Part shown: in pieces, positions 8,952 to 17,115 of the stretch
How the letters are laid out: every line of letters starts with the position of its first letter
Numbering within the stretch: position 1 is the stretch's first letter
Assembly (NCBI GenBank): GCA_029968055.1
Contig: JASCNX010000003.1
Location: 186,001 to 250,000 of the forward strand
DNA length: 64,000 nt
From: Xenophilus aerolatus
GTDB taxonomy: Bacteria > Pseudomonadota > Gammaproteobacteria > Burkholderiales > Burkholderiaceae_C
Direction: 5' to 3'
Notes under the pieces: model-generated
What the model was told of the DNA's origin: nothing
Database searches by the model: none
Seen by the model: only the letters and a program-made list of their open reading frames with translations
Made by a program: the position numbers and the translations under genes

Positions 8952-10019
8952 TCATGCGTCGAAGTACCAGCGCACGGAATGGAAGAAGATCGGCGCCGCG
9001 AAGCACAGGGCGTCCACGCGGTCGAGCAGGCCGTTGGCGCCGGTCACGCCCACGCCCTTGCGGCCCCAGTTGGGAATGCCGCGGTCGCGCTTGAGCGCCT
9101 TCATCACCAGGTGCCCCATCGAGCCTGCGACGCAGGCCACCAGCGCCGCGGTGAAGGCCTGCCAGAACCGGAAGGGCGTGATGAAGGACAGCAGCGCGCC
9201 GACGAAGCTCGCCACCACCATCCCCACCCCCCAGCTGGCCCAGTTGAAGCTGCGGCTGATGTGCGGTGCGATCGGCGCACGGGGGCGCAGCACCTGCCGC
9301 AGCAGGCCGCCCTTCGCCGGTGGCGCCTGCGGGCCGGCATCGGCCGGCGGCGCGGTGGCCGACAGGCGGCGGTTGATCAGGTGCTGCACCAGCATGCAGG
9401 TCTGCACCGTGGCGACCAGGAAGAACACGAGGAACGCGTTCTTGCCCTCGTAGCCCGGGAAGGACAGCAGCAGCAGCGCCGGCACGTGCGACAGCCCGTA
9501 GACGCAGACCATGATGCCCCACTGCAGCTTGGCATTGCGCTCGAGGAACTGGCTCGGGTCATCGGCCAGCGCGCTGGCGACCGGGATGGCGAAGAACACG
9601 TACACCGGGATGAACACGGTGAAGAAATTGAAGCGCGCGGTCGCCACCAGCATGAACTGGATCGGCAGCACGGCGAAGAAGGCCAGCAGCAGGCTGCGGT
9701 GGTCGCCGCGCCGTGTGGGCGAGAGCGTGATGAACTCGCGCAGCGCCAGGAAGGCGATGAGCGCGAAGAGCACCGTGGCCACGGTGTCGCCCAGGGCCCA
9801 GCCGATCCAGAAGATCGCCACCATGAACCAGGTGGTGCGCAGCAGGCCGCGGAAGTGGCGCAGCTCCTCCTGCCAGAGCTCGCCGTGCACGGGCTGGCGC
9901 CGCTCGCGCAGCGTGAGCAGGAAGGCTGCCGTGCTCACGATCGCCAGCAGGCCGAAGACGACGACGAACAGCGCCGCGACCTGCTGGGTCGCGCTCAGGT
10001 TGCGCAGGAAGTTTTCCAT
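8952..10019 (-). CDS. Phosphatidate cytidylyltransferase-like membrane protein with altered signature
   Basis: A 355-residue polytopic protein of the CdsA family, paralogous to the gene at 46.0 kb. The start at 10019 (MENFLRNLSATQQ) is preferred because upstream residues are Arg-rich and out of character. Shared segments include FIPVYVFFAIPV, LQWGIMVCVYGLSHVPALLLL and the terminal FAAPIFFH. The CdsA signature is eroded: KR is followed by GIPNWG where the paralog has GVKDWG, and VTGANGLLDRVD replaces EGHGGMLDRLD. So activity as a CDP-diacylglycerol synthase is doubtful. A loop rich in Pro/Ala near residues 225-255 is an insertion relative to the paralog. It lies 14 bases after a PlsC-like gene. 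Confidence 0.8.
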   Translation of the reverse strand: MENFLRNLSATQQVAALFVVVFGLLAIVSTAAFLLTLRERRQPVHGELWQEELRHFRGLLRTTWFMVAIFWIGWALGDTVATVLFALIAFLALREFITLSPTRRGDHRSLLLAFFAVLPIQFMLVATARFNFFTVFIPVYVFFAIPVASALADDPSQFLERNAKLQWGIMVCVYGLSHVPALLLLSFPGYEGKNAFLVFFLVATVQTCMLVQHLINRRLSATAPPADAGPQAPPAKGGLLRQVLRPRAPIAPHISRSFNWASWGVGMVVASFVGALLSFITPFRFWQAFTAALVACVAGSMGHLVMKALKRDRGIPNWGRKGVGVTGANGLLDRVDALCFAAPIFFHSVRWYFDA

Positions 10020-10033
10020 GTGGTGTCGCGGCC

Positions 10034-10996
10034 CTACACGTCGCGCAGCGCGATGACCGCCTCGCGGGCGCGGTCGAGGAAGGCGCGGCGCTCCTCGCCT
10101 GCGCCGAGCCTGACCGGCGCGCCGAAGGTGACCGAGCACAGGATGGGCACGGGCACGACCTCGCCCTTGGGCATCACGCGCTGCACGTTGTCGATCCACG
10201 CCGGCACCAGCACCACGTCCGGGAACAGCCGGGCCAGCGTGTACAGGCCCGACTTGAACTTCTGCGGCGTGCCGGTGTGGCCGCGGGTGCCCTCGGGAAA
10301 GATGATGATCGAGTCGCCGCTGCGCAGCGCCTCCACCAGCGGCAGCAGCGGGTCGTCCGGACGAAGCGCGGGCTCGGGCGCCAGGCCTGCCGGGGCATCG
10401 GCCACGGCTGCCGGCCCAACCATCGGCGAGGCGAGGGGCGCCGGGGGCAGGGGCGTGGGCAGGTCGAGTTCGCCCTGGGCTTCAGCGGGCGAGGCCGGCG
10501 TCCACGTCGATGGCGGCAGCTCGGCCACGGCGGCTGTCTCCACCACGGCCGGGGACGGGGGCGGTGTCGGCGCTTCGGCGCCGGCCGCGTCGGGCAGCGT
10601 GGCCGGTGGGGTGGCTGCGGCGCCGGCCAGGTCGAAGGTGGGCTCGATGCGCTCGCTGGCGGCCGGCGGTGCAGCCACGGGCGACATGGGCATCGCAGTG
10701 CTTGCCGGCGCCGGACCGCCGGCGCGTTCCACGTACACGGCGTTGAATACCTCGGTCGTGATCCAGCGCTTGAGCGGCGTGTTGGCCCAGTAGTCGCGTG
10801 CGGCGATGGGCCGCGTGATGCTGCGCAGCTCTTCCGGCAGCGCGGCCCAGATCATGACCAGGTCGACGTGGCTCTGGTGGTTGGCGAAGTAAATGCGCTG
10901 CTCGGCCTTGGGCGGGCAGCCGAACCAGCGCGCCTGTGCGCCGGTGAGCAGCCGCACCAGCCCGAGCAGCATCCATCCGGTCAGCTTGGCAAGCAT
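10034..10996 (-). CDS. 1-acyl-glycerol-3-phosphate acyltransferase-like protein with Pro/Ala insertion
   Basis: A 320-residue PlsC-family protein. The catalytic HX4D box is in FANHQSHVDLVMIW (about residues 38-50) and the acyl-acceptor motif IIIFPEGTRGHTG lies much later. Between them, residues ~95-215 form a low-complexity Pro/Ala-rich stretch that is absent from the 253-residue paralog at 47.0 kb; the flanking parts align well with it (RPIAARDYW versus RPVAGQDYW; FKSGLYTLARLFP versus LKSGLFHIARYLQ). Predicted role: acylation of a lysophospholipid at the inner membrane. The start at 10996 is only 18 bases from the divergent gene. Confidence 0.82.
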   Translation of the reverse strand: MLAKLTGWMLLGLVRLLTGAQARWFGCPPKAEQRIYFANHQSHVDLVMIWAALPEELRSITRPIAARDYWANTPLKRWITTEVFNAVYVERAGGPAPASTAMPMSPVAAPPAASERIEPTFDLAGAAATPPATLPDAAGAEAPTPPPSPAVVETAAVAELPPSTWTPASPAEAQGELDLPTPLPPAPLASPMVGPAAVADAPAGLAPEPALRPDDPLLPLVEALRSGDSIIIFPEGTRGHTGTPQKFKSGLYTLARLFPDVVLVPAWIDNVQRVMPKGEVVPVPILCSVTFGAPVRLGAGEERRAFLDRAREAVIALRDV

Positions 10997-11014
10997 GCGG
11001 CGATGATACGGGCC

Positions 11015-11425
11015 ATGTCTGCTGCCGATTCCTTCCCTGCCCGCCGGCGCTTCGACGCCGGCGCGGCCGCGTGGGCGCTGGGCCTGTTCGTGGTGCTGGT
11101 GCTGCTCGCCACGGTCGGTGCGCGCTGGGGCGTGGTGCGCAGCTTCGGCGGAGACGTTCTCGCGGTGGCCTGTGTCTACTGCCTGCTCAAGACGGTGTGG
11201 CGCGCGCCCGTCGTCGTGCTGGCCCTCACCGCCTTCGGCGTGGGTGTCGCGGTGGAGGCGTGCCAATGGATGGCGGCCGCCCAGCACTGGCACATCCAGA
11301 ACCGCGCGCTGCGCATCGTGCTGGGCAGCACCGCCGATGTGTGGGACGTGGTGGCCTACGCGCTCGGTGCGCTGCTGGCCGTCGGCGCGCAAGGGCTCGC
11401 GCGCACGCGCGCCGGCCGGCGCTGA
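11015..11425 (+). CDS. DUF2809-like small membrane protein
   Basis: A 136-residue protein with about four hydrophobic segments (AAWALGLFVVLVLLATVGARW; VLAVACVYCLLKTVW; VVVLALTAFGVGVAVEACQW; VWDVVAYALGALLAVGAQ). The pattern VEACQW ... GSTADVWDVVAYALG resembles DUF2809 and more distantly VanZ-type proteins. Function is unknown. An in-frame ATG at 11003 is an alternative start. It diverges from the PlsC-like gene with almost no intergenic space. Confidence 0.7.
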   Translation: MSAADSFPARRRFDAGAAAWALGLFVVLVLLATVGARWGVVRSFGGDVLAVACVYCLLKTVWRAPVVVLALTAFGVGVAVEACQWMAAAQHWHIQNRALRIVLGSTADVWDVVAYALGALLAVGAQGLARTRAGRR

Positions 11426-11455
11426 CGCACGGCCCGGCGCCACCAGGACGCCGAG

Positions 11456-13558
11456 TCAGGCCAGCACCAGCACGCCGTCGGCCGCTTGCACCCCTTGGCC
11501 CTCGGGCAGCACGAAGAGCGGATTGATCTCCGCCTCGATCAGGCGATCGCCCAGCCTGGCCGCCATGGCGGAAAACGCCACGATCGCATCGACCAGCGCA
11601 CCGACATCCGCCTTGGGTCGGCCACGAAAGCCGTCCAGCAGCGGCCAGGTCTTGAGTTCCTGCGCCATCGACAGGGCCTCCGCCCGGCCGAGCGCGCCCA
11701 GCGTGTCGCCGTCGCGCGGCAGCAGGCGCAGCGTGGTGTCCTGGAACAGCTCGGCCGCCACGCCGCCCATGCCCAGCAGCACCGCGGTGCCGAGCGCGTC
11801 GCGGTGCAGGCCGAGGATCAACTCGGTGCCGCCGCCCACCATCTGCTGGACCAGGAAGCGCGTGGGCTGCACGCCGGTGTGCGCCTCGACCTCGCCGGCC
11901 ATCTGCAGCAGCCGTGCGCCGATGGTCTCCTTCGTCTGGCCCACGGCCACGCCACCGACGTCGCTCTTGTGCGTGATCTGCGCCGAAAGAATCTTCAGCA
12001 CCACGCGCCCGCCTAGCGCCGTCGCGGCGGCCTCGGCTTCGGCCGGTGTCGCGACCACCTGTTCCGCGGCGCAGGCCACGCCGAAGCGGGCAAAGCACTG
12101 CTTGGCCTGCGCCTCGTCGAGCGATCCGCCGGGCAGGTCATCGATCGATGCCGTCGTCGGGCTGGCCACGGCGTCGCTGTCGGGCGCGATGAAACGCTGG
12201 ACGTGCCGCAGGCCCGCAAGCGCCGCGCTGCAGCTCTCGGCCGCCGCGAAGGCGGGAACGCCGCGCCGCGTCAGCAGCGCGCCGATCGCGGGCGCATGCG
12301 GGCTGACGTAGGCCAGGACCGGCTTGTCGGACCCCGGCAGGCAGTCCTGGATGGCGTTGACCATCAGTTCGGGCATGGCCAGGCCGGAGGAGCCGACGAT
12401 GACCACCAGCGCGTCGTAGCTCGGGCTCGCCAGCAGGGTCGTGATGGCTCCGCGCAGCAGGTCGGGGCGCAGGCCTGCGAGCGTGACGTCGATGGGGTTG
12501 CGGTCGAGCACGGCCTCGCTGCCGGTCTGTAGGGCGCGCAGCGCCTCGGCCGTGGCGGCATCCGGCGGCGGGGTCTCGAAACCGGCCACGCCCAGTTCGT
12601 CCGACACCAGCGTGCCAGCGCCGCCGGTGGAGGTGAGGACGGCCACGCGCGGCCCGCGCAGCGTGCGTCCGCTGGCCAGGGCGGCCGGCACGTCGAGCAG
12701 GTCGGAGAAACTCTGCGCGCGGATGACGCCGACCTGCCTGAACAGCGCGTCGTACATGCGGTCGGCACCGGCCAGCGCGCCGGTGTGCGACACGGCGGCC
12801 TGGGCGCCCGCTTCGGAGCGGCCGATCTTGAACGCGACGACCGGCTTGCCCGCGCGCGCGGCCTTGAGGCACGCGGCGCGAAAGCGCGCCGGGTTGCGCA
12901 CCGTTTCGACGTACAGCGCGATCACCTGCGTGGCCGGGTCGTCGGCCAGGTGGTCGATGAAGTCGGCCAGTTCCAGGTCGACCTCGTTGCTGGTGGCGAT
13001 CAGCTTGGACAGGCCGATGCCGCGCGCCGCGGCCCGCGACAGCAGCGAGCCCAGGATGCCGCCGCTTTGCGACACCACGCCGATGTGGCCGGCCGGGAAT
13101 TCGTCCATCTCCAGCGCGCCGGAGGGCGAGAGCACGATGCCGTCGGTGAGGTTCACCAGCCCGATGGTGTTGGGCCCCAGCAGGCGCATCGGGCCGGCGG
13201 CCTCGATCAGCTGGCGCTGGCGGCGCGCGCCTTCCTCGCCCGTCTCGGTGTAGCCGCTGGCCAGCACGATCGCCGCCGGGCAGCCGCGGGCCGCCAGGTC
13301 CTTCACCGCCAGGTGGGCACGCTCGGCGCCGAGCAGCACCACGGCGACATCGGGCACCTCGGGCAGCGAGGCCACGTCCGCGTAGCAGGGCAGGTCGCCG
13401 ATGCGGTCCACCTTGGGATTGACCGGCATGATGCGGCCGGAAAAGCCGTGCTTGTGCAGGTAGGCGACCGGGCGGCCGGCGGTCTTCTTCGGGTCGGCGG
13501 AGGCGCCGATCACGGCGACGCTGCGCGGCGACAGCATGCGGGCGATGGCGGTGCGCAT
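11456..13558 (-). CDS. Acyl-CoA synthetase (ADP-forming), CoA-binding plus ATP-grasp
   Basis: A 700-residue NDP-forming acyl-CoA ligase. It starts with a CoA-binding Rossmann domain (RSVAVIGASADPKKTAGRPV). Next come succinyl-CoA-ligase-like domains with IGVVSQSGGILGSLLSR and the AVSHTGALAG segment expected to carry the phospho-His. It ends with an ATP-grasp domain (VVLKILSAQITHKSDVGGVAVG). It converts a carboxylic acid and CoA to acyl-CoA using ATP. It follows an enoyl-CoA hydratase gene by four bases, so they probably serve one acid-degradation pathway. Confidence 0.88.
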   Translation of the reverse strand: MRTAIARMLSPRSVAVIGASADPKKTAGRPVAYLHKHGFSGRIMPVNPKVDRIGDLPCYADVASLPEVPDVAVVLLGAERAHLAVKDLAARGCPAAIVLASGYTETGEEGARRQRQLIEAAGPMRLLGPNTIGLVNLTDGIVLSPSGALEMDEFPAGHIGVVSQSGGILGSLLSRAAARGIGLSKLIATSNEVDLELADFIDHLADDPATQVIALYVETVRNPARFRAACLKAARAGKPVVAFKIGRSEAGAQAAVSHTGALAGADRMYDALFRQVGVIRAQSFSDLLDVPAALASGRTLRGPRVAVLTSTGGAGTLVSDELGVAGFETPPPDAATAEALRALQTGSEAVLDRNPIDVTLAGLRPDLLRGAITTLLASPSYDALVVIVGSSGLAMPELMVNAIQDCLPGSDKPVLAYVSPHAPAIGALLTRRGVPAFAAAESCSAALAGLRHVQRFIAPDSDAVASPTTASIDDLPGGSLDEAQAKQCFARFGVACAAEQVVATPAEAEAAATALGGRVVLKILSAQITHKSDVGGVAVGQTKETIGARLLQMAGEVEAHTGVQPTRFLVQQMVGGGTELILGLHRDALGTAVLLGMGGVAAELFQDTTLRLLPRDGDTLGALGRAEALSMAQELKTWPLLDGFRGRPKADVGALVDAIVAFSAMAARLGDRLIEAEINPLFVLPEGQGVQAADGVLVLA

Positions 13559-13562
13559 CGCA

Positions 13563-14354
13563 TCAGTCCTTGCCGGCGCTCTTGGCCAGGAAGGCCTCGA
13601 CCGAGGCGCGGTGCTCGGCGCTCGTGTAGCAGATGCCCTGCGCCTGGCTGCCCTGTGCGAACACGTCGTGCGAGGACAGCTCGAAGCTCTGGTTCAGGAT
13701 GGTCTTGGTCAGCGCGAGCGCCGTCGACGAGGCCGCCGACAGCTCACGGGCCCACTGCCGCGCGTCGGCGACGAGCGTATCGCCGCCGGTCTGCCGGTCG
13801 ACGATGCCCAGCTTCAGCGCCTCGTCCACCTTGACCTGGCGGCCGGTGAAGATCAGCTCCTTGGCCTTGGCCAGGCCGACGCGGCGCGGCAGGAAGTACA
13901 TGCCGCCGCCATCGGGAATGATGCCGCGGTGGATGTACGACCAGGTGAAGCTCGCCCATTCGCTGGCGATGATGAAGTCGCAGGCCAGCGCGGTGTCGGC
14001 GCCGAGGCCGGACGCGGCACCGTTCACGGCGGCGATCACCGGCTTGGGCATGGTGTGCAGCAGCGCCTGCGTGTGGTGCACCCGCTGCTGGCGGTGCCAG
14101 CCGTTGAAGCCGACCTCGCCGACCGGGGCGTTCATGCGCTTCTGCATGCCGCTGATGTCGCCGCCGGCGCAGAAGCCCTTCCCCGCGCCGGTCAGCACCA
14201 GGGCACGGATGGACTTGTCGGCCGCCACGTGCTCCAGCGCGTGGATGAACTCGGTGCGCATGTCGTCGCTCATCGCGTTGCGCTTGTCGGGGCGGTTCAG
14301 CGTCAGGGTCGCGATGGCGTCCTGCACGTCCAGTTGGATCAGGGTGTAGCTCAT
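13563..14354 (-). CDS. Enoyl-CoA hydratase/isomerase family protein
   Basis: A 263-residue crotonase-fold protein. Oxyanion-hole motifs are GAGKGFCAGGDISGMQ and ITAVNGAASGLGADTALACDF-like AVNGAASGLGADTA; the segment LPRRVGLAKAKELIFTGRQV is typical. The ATG at 14354 has a GGAG ribosome site; a longer form from 14396 overlaps the receptor gene region and looks less likely. The exact reaction (hydration, isomerisation or C-C cleavage) cannot be decided. Same operon as the Bug receptor upstream and the acyl-CoA ligase downstream. Confidence 0.88.
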   Translation of the reverse strand: MSYTLIQLDVQDAIATLTLNRPDKRNAMSDDMRTEFIHALEHVAADKSIRALVLTGAGKGFCAGGDISGMQKRMNAPVGEVGFNGWHRQQRVHHTQALLHTMPKPVIAAVNGAASGLGADTALACDFIIASEWASFTWSYIHRGIIPDGGGMYFLPRRVGLAKAKELIFTGRQVKVDEALKLGIVDRQTGGDTLVADARQWARELSAASSTALALTKTILNQSFELSSHDVFAQGSQAQGICYTSAEHRASVEAFLAKSAGKD

Positions 14355-14397
14355 GGGAATCTCCGGTGCGGGCGATGGGGCCGCGGTTTCAGACAAC

Positions 14398-15372
14398 TCA
14401 CTCCGGCTTGATGCCGTTTTCCTTGACGATGGGGGCCCAGCGCGCTTCCTCGGCCTGGACGTAGGTGCCCAGTTCGGCCGGCGGGCCGCCGCTGACCGTG
14501 AGGCCTTCGTGCTCGATCTTGCGCACGAACTCGGGCGCGCGAAGCGCCTTGCGGCCGGCGGCGTTGAGCCGGTCGACGACCGGCTGGGGCGTGCCTGCCG
14601 GCACGTACAGCCCGTACCAGCTCTCGACCTGGTAGCCGGGCACCGTGGACGCGATGGTGGGCACGCCCTTGAAGGCGGCCGACGGTGCCTGCGAGGTCAC
14701 GCCCAGCGCCCGCAGCTTGCCGGTGTCGACGAAGTTGGACACCGCCGACGCGGTCGCGAACATCATGTCGACCTGGCCGCCCAGGAGATCGGTCAGGGCC
14801 GGGCCGGCGCCCTTGTAAGGGATGTGGACCAGGCGGACCTTGGCCAGGTTGGCAAACATCTCGCCTGCCAGGTGTGCGGAGGTGCCCGTGCCCTGCGAGG
14901 CATAGGTCAGCGTGTCCGGCTTTGCCTTGGCGGCAGCGATGACGTCGGCGACGGACTTGTACGGGCTGTCCGCGCGAACCACCAGCACGTTGGGGCCGCG
15001 GCCGATCAGCAGCACCGGCGCGAAGGCGGCGTTGCTGCCGTAGGGCAGCCTGGGCTGCAGGGAAGGGTTGACGGCATGGGCGAAGGACGCCACGACGACC
15101 GAGTAGCCATCGGGGGCGCTCTTGGCCACGGCGTCGGTGCCGATCATGGTGCCGGCGCCCGGCCGGTTGTCCACGATGACCGGCTGGCCGAGGTCCCTGG
15201 ACATCTCCAGGCCCAGCGTGCGGGCGATGAGGTCGGTGCCGCCGCCGGGGGCGAAGGGCACGACGAGGCGGATGGGCTTGTCGGGGTAGGCCAGGGCCGT
15301 GCCCGCCATGCACAGGCCCGCCCAGGCCACGAGGAGAAGGGCGCGCAGCGCGCGCCGGGGGCTGTCGATCAT
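14398..15372 (-). CDS. Bug/TctC-family tripartite transporter substrate-binding protein
   Basis: A 324-residue secreted receptor. It has a signal peptide (LRALLLVAWAGLCMAGTALA), then YPDKPIRLVVPFAPGGGTDLIA, VIVDNRPGAGTMIGTDAV and HIPYKGAGPALTDLLGGQVD, all Bug-family hallmarks. The ATG at 15372 follows a GGAG site; longer readings lack a signal peptide. First gene of the receptor/hydratase/CoA-ligase operon, so it probably delivers the acid that the ligase activates. Confidence 0.88.
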   Translation of the reverse strand: MIDSPRRALRALLLVAWAGLCMAGTALAYPDKPIRLVVPFAPGGGTDLIARTLGLEMSRDLGQPVIVDNRPGAGTMIGTDAVAKSAPDGYSVVVASFAHAVNPSLQPRLPYGSNAAFAPVLLIGRGPNVLVVRADSPYKSVADVIAAAKAKPDTLTYASQGTGTSAHLAGEMFANLAKVRLVHIPYKGAGPALTDLLGGQVDMMFATASAVSNFVDTGKLRALGVTSQAPSAAFKGVPTIASTVPGYQVESWYGLYVPAGTPQPVVDRLNAAGRKALRAPEFVRKIEHEGLTVSGGPPAELGTYVQAEEARWAPIVKENGIKPE

Positions 15373-15526
15373 GGGTCTTTGTCTCCGGTGTTCAGCGAGA
15401 AGGGCAAGACCGCCGCGCGTCCTGGCCGCTGGAACAGACTCTAGGCAAAGCAGCAGCGAAGAGGCAGCAGCCTGTTCCAATCAGTGGAATTGCACCTGCC
15501 TGCCCGTTTCCACCTGGAGCGCCCCC

Positions 15527-16330
15527 ATGACCGCAAAAGCCATTGCCGCACTGACGCAGAAGCCGGGGCAATCTCCTGCCAATCGCTCGCTGGAGCGTGG
15601 CATCGAGATCCTGCGCGCCTTCCGCCCGGGCTCGGAGTTGCTGGGCAACGGTGAACTGGCCGAGCGAACGGGCCTGCCCAAGGCCACCGTCAGCCGGCTC
15701 GTGCAGACCCTGGTCGGCAGCGGACTGCTCCAGCTGGACGTCGCCACGCGCACCTATCGCCTGGCCCCTGCGGTCCTGAGCCTGGCGCACGCCATGCGCT
15801 CGGGCTCGCGCGTGCTCGCGGTCGCCGCGCCGCACATGCGCGCGCTCGCCGAAAGGCTGCGCATCAACGTCGGCCTGGCCGCGCCCGACCGCGACGAGAT
15901 GGTCTACCTCGAATCGATCCGCTACGCCCGGCGGGTGGCGCTTCGGCATGTCGTCTCGGGGCAGCGCGTGCCCGTCGAGCTGACCTCCCTCGGGCGGGCG
16001 TACCTGGCGGTGGCGCCGGCCGGGCAACGGCAGGCGCTGATGGCGATCCTGGCCCGGCGGCGCGGCCGTCAATGGCCGGCGTTGAAGAAGGAGATCGACG
16101 CGGCCTGCGCCGATGTGCGTGCCCGAGGCCATTGCGCGGCGTCCTGGCAGCCGGAGGTGGTGGCCATCGCGGCGCCGCTGGTGACCGACGACGCCATCTA
16201 TGTCTTCAACCTGAGCCTGTCGACGGTCGAGCCGCCGGCGGCGATCGCGCGGGAGCTGGGACCTTCGCTCCTCGCGCTGCTCGAACAGGTGCGGCAGGAG
16301 CTCGGCCGGCGCGATCCGCGGGGGCTGTAG
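15527..16330 (+). CDS. IclR-family transcriptional regulator
   Basis: A 267-residue regulator. The N-terminal winged helix (SLERGIEILRAFRPG ... LAERTGLPKATVSRLVQTLV) is followed by the IclR effector domain (RINVGLAAPDRDEMVYLESI ... VELTSLGRAYLAV). It is divergent from the Bug/hydratase/CoA-ligase operon across 154 bases, so local control of that operon is the simplest reading. The effector is likely the transported acid or its CoA ester (inference). Confidence 0.9.
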   Translation: MTAKAIAALTQKPGQSPANRSLERGIEILRAFRPGSELLGNGELAERTGLPKATVSRLVQTLVGSGLLQLDVATRTYRLAPAVLSLAHAMRSGSRVLAVAAPHMRALAERLRINVGLAAPDRDEMVYLESIRYARRVALRHVVSGQRVPVELTSLGRAYLAVAPAGQRQALMAILARRRGRQWPALKKEIDAACADVRARGHCAASWQPEVVAIAAPLVTDDAIYVFNLSLSTVEPPAAIARELGPSLLALLEQVRQELGRRDPRGL

Positions 16331-16354
16331 CGCCTGCTCGCGGGCTGCGGATGG

Positions 16355-17107
16355 CTAGGGCAGTTCGACCGCGCCCATGCGCGCCACGATGGTCGCGGTG
16401 CGTCCGTTGAGGTAGGCCGAGTTGGGGCGCATCTCGTAGAACTGCGGGCTGGGCAGCATCACGGCCAGGCGCGCGGCCTCGGCGGGCGACAGGCGCGCCG
16501 CACTCTTGCCGAAGTAGCGCTGCGCCGCGGCCTCGGCGCCGAACACGCCGTTGCCCCACTCGACGCTGTTGAGGTAGATCTCCAGGATGCGCTGCTTGCT
16601 CAGGAAGAGTTCCAGCGCCATCGTCAGCACCAGCTCCTGGCCCTTGCGCGGCAGCGTGCGCTCGCCCGACAGCAGCAGGTTCTTCGCCAGCTGCTGCGTG
16701 ACGGTGGAGCCGCCGCGCAGCCGTGCCTGCACCGGTGCGGGCGCGGGCTTGCCGCGGGCGGCCGCACGGGCGGCGCGTCGGGCCGCGAGTTCCTCGGCAC
16801 GGGCATTGCGCTGGCGGGCGCGCTCGACCGCTTCCCACTCCACGCCGTCGTGGTTCACGAAGTCGGCGTCCTCGCTGGCGATCACCGCGCGCTTGAGGTT
16901 GTCGTGGATCTGCGCATAGGGCACCCACTGCTGGCGCCACTGCGCCCGGGCGCCGTCGCGCAGGGCGATCTGCCACATCTCCGAGCGCTGGAAGGCGGTG
17001 GACTGCGGGTCGATCGCCGCCATCGTGGCGATGCGCAGCACGAAGAAGGCTTCGAGGGCCAGCCCGGCCAGCAGCAGGCAGCCGATCCAGCGGACGAGGG
17101 CACGCAT
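16355..17107 (-). CDS. mtgA: Monofunctional biosynthetic peptidoglycan transglycosylase
   Basis: A 250-residue inner-membrane glycosyltransferase of family GT51 that polymerises lipid II. One N-terminal hydrophobic segment (WIGCLLLAGLALEAFFVL) precedes the GT51 motifs AVIASEDADFVNHDGVEW (catalytic Glu), RLRGGSTVTQQLAKNLLL and RILEIYLNSVEWGNGVFG. An Arg/Ala-rich insertion (about residues 90-118) splits the first and second motifs and is longer than usual. It lies eight bases after aroE and probably shares its operon. Confidence 0.93.
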   Translation of the reverse strand: MRALVRWIGCLLLAGLALEAFFVLRIATMAAIDPQSTAFQRSEMWQIALRDGARAQWRQQWVPYAQIHDNLKRAVIASEDADFVNHDGVEWEAVERARQRNARAEELAARRAARAAARGKPAPAPVQARLRGGSTVTQQLAKNLLLSGERTLPRKGQELVLTMALELFLSKQRILEIYLNSVEWGNGVFGAEAAAQRYFGKSAARLSPAEAARLAVMLPSPQFYEMRPNSAYLNGRTATIVARMGAVELP

Positions 17108-17115
17108 CCGGGTGC

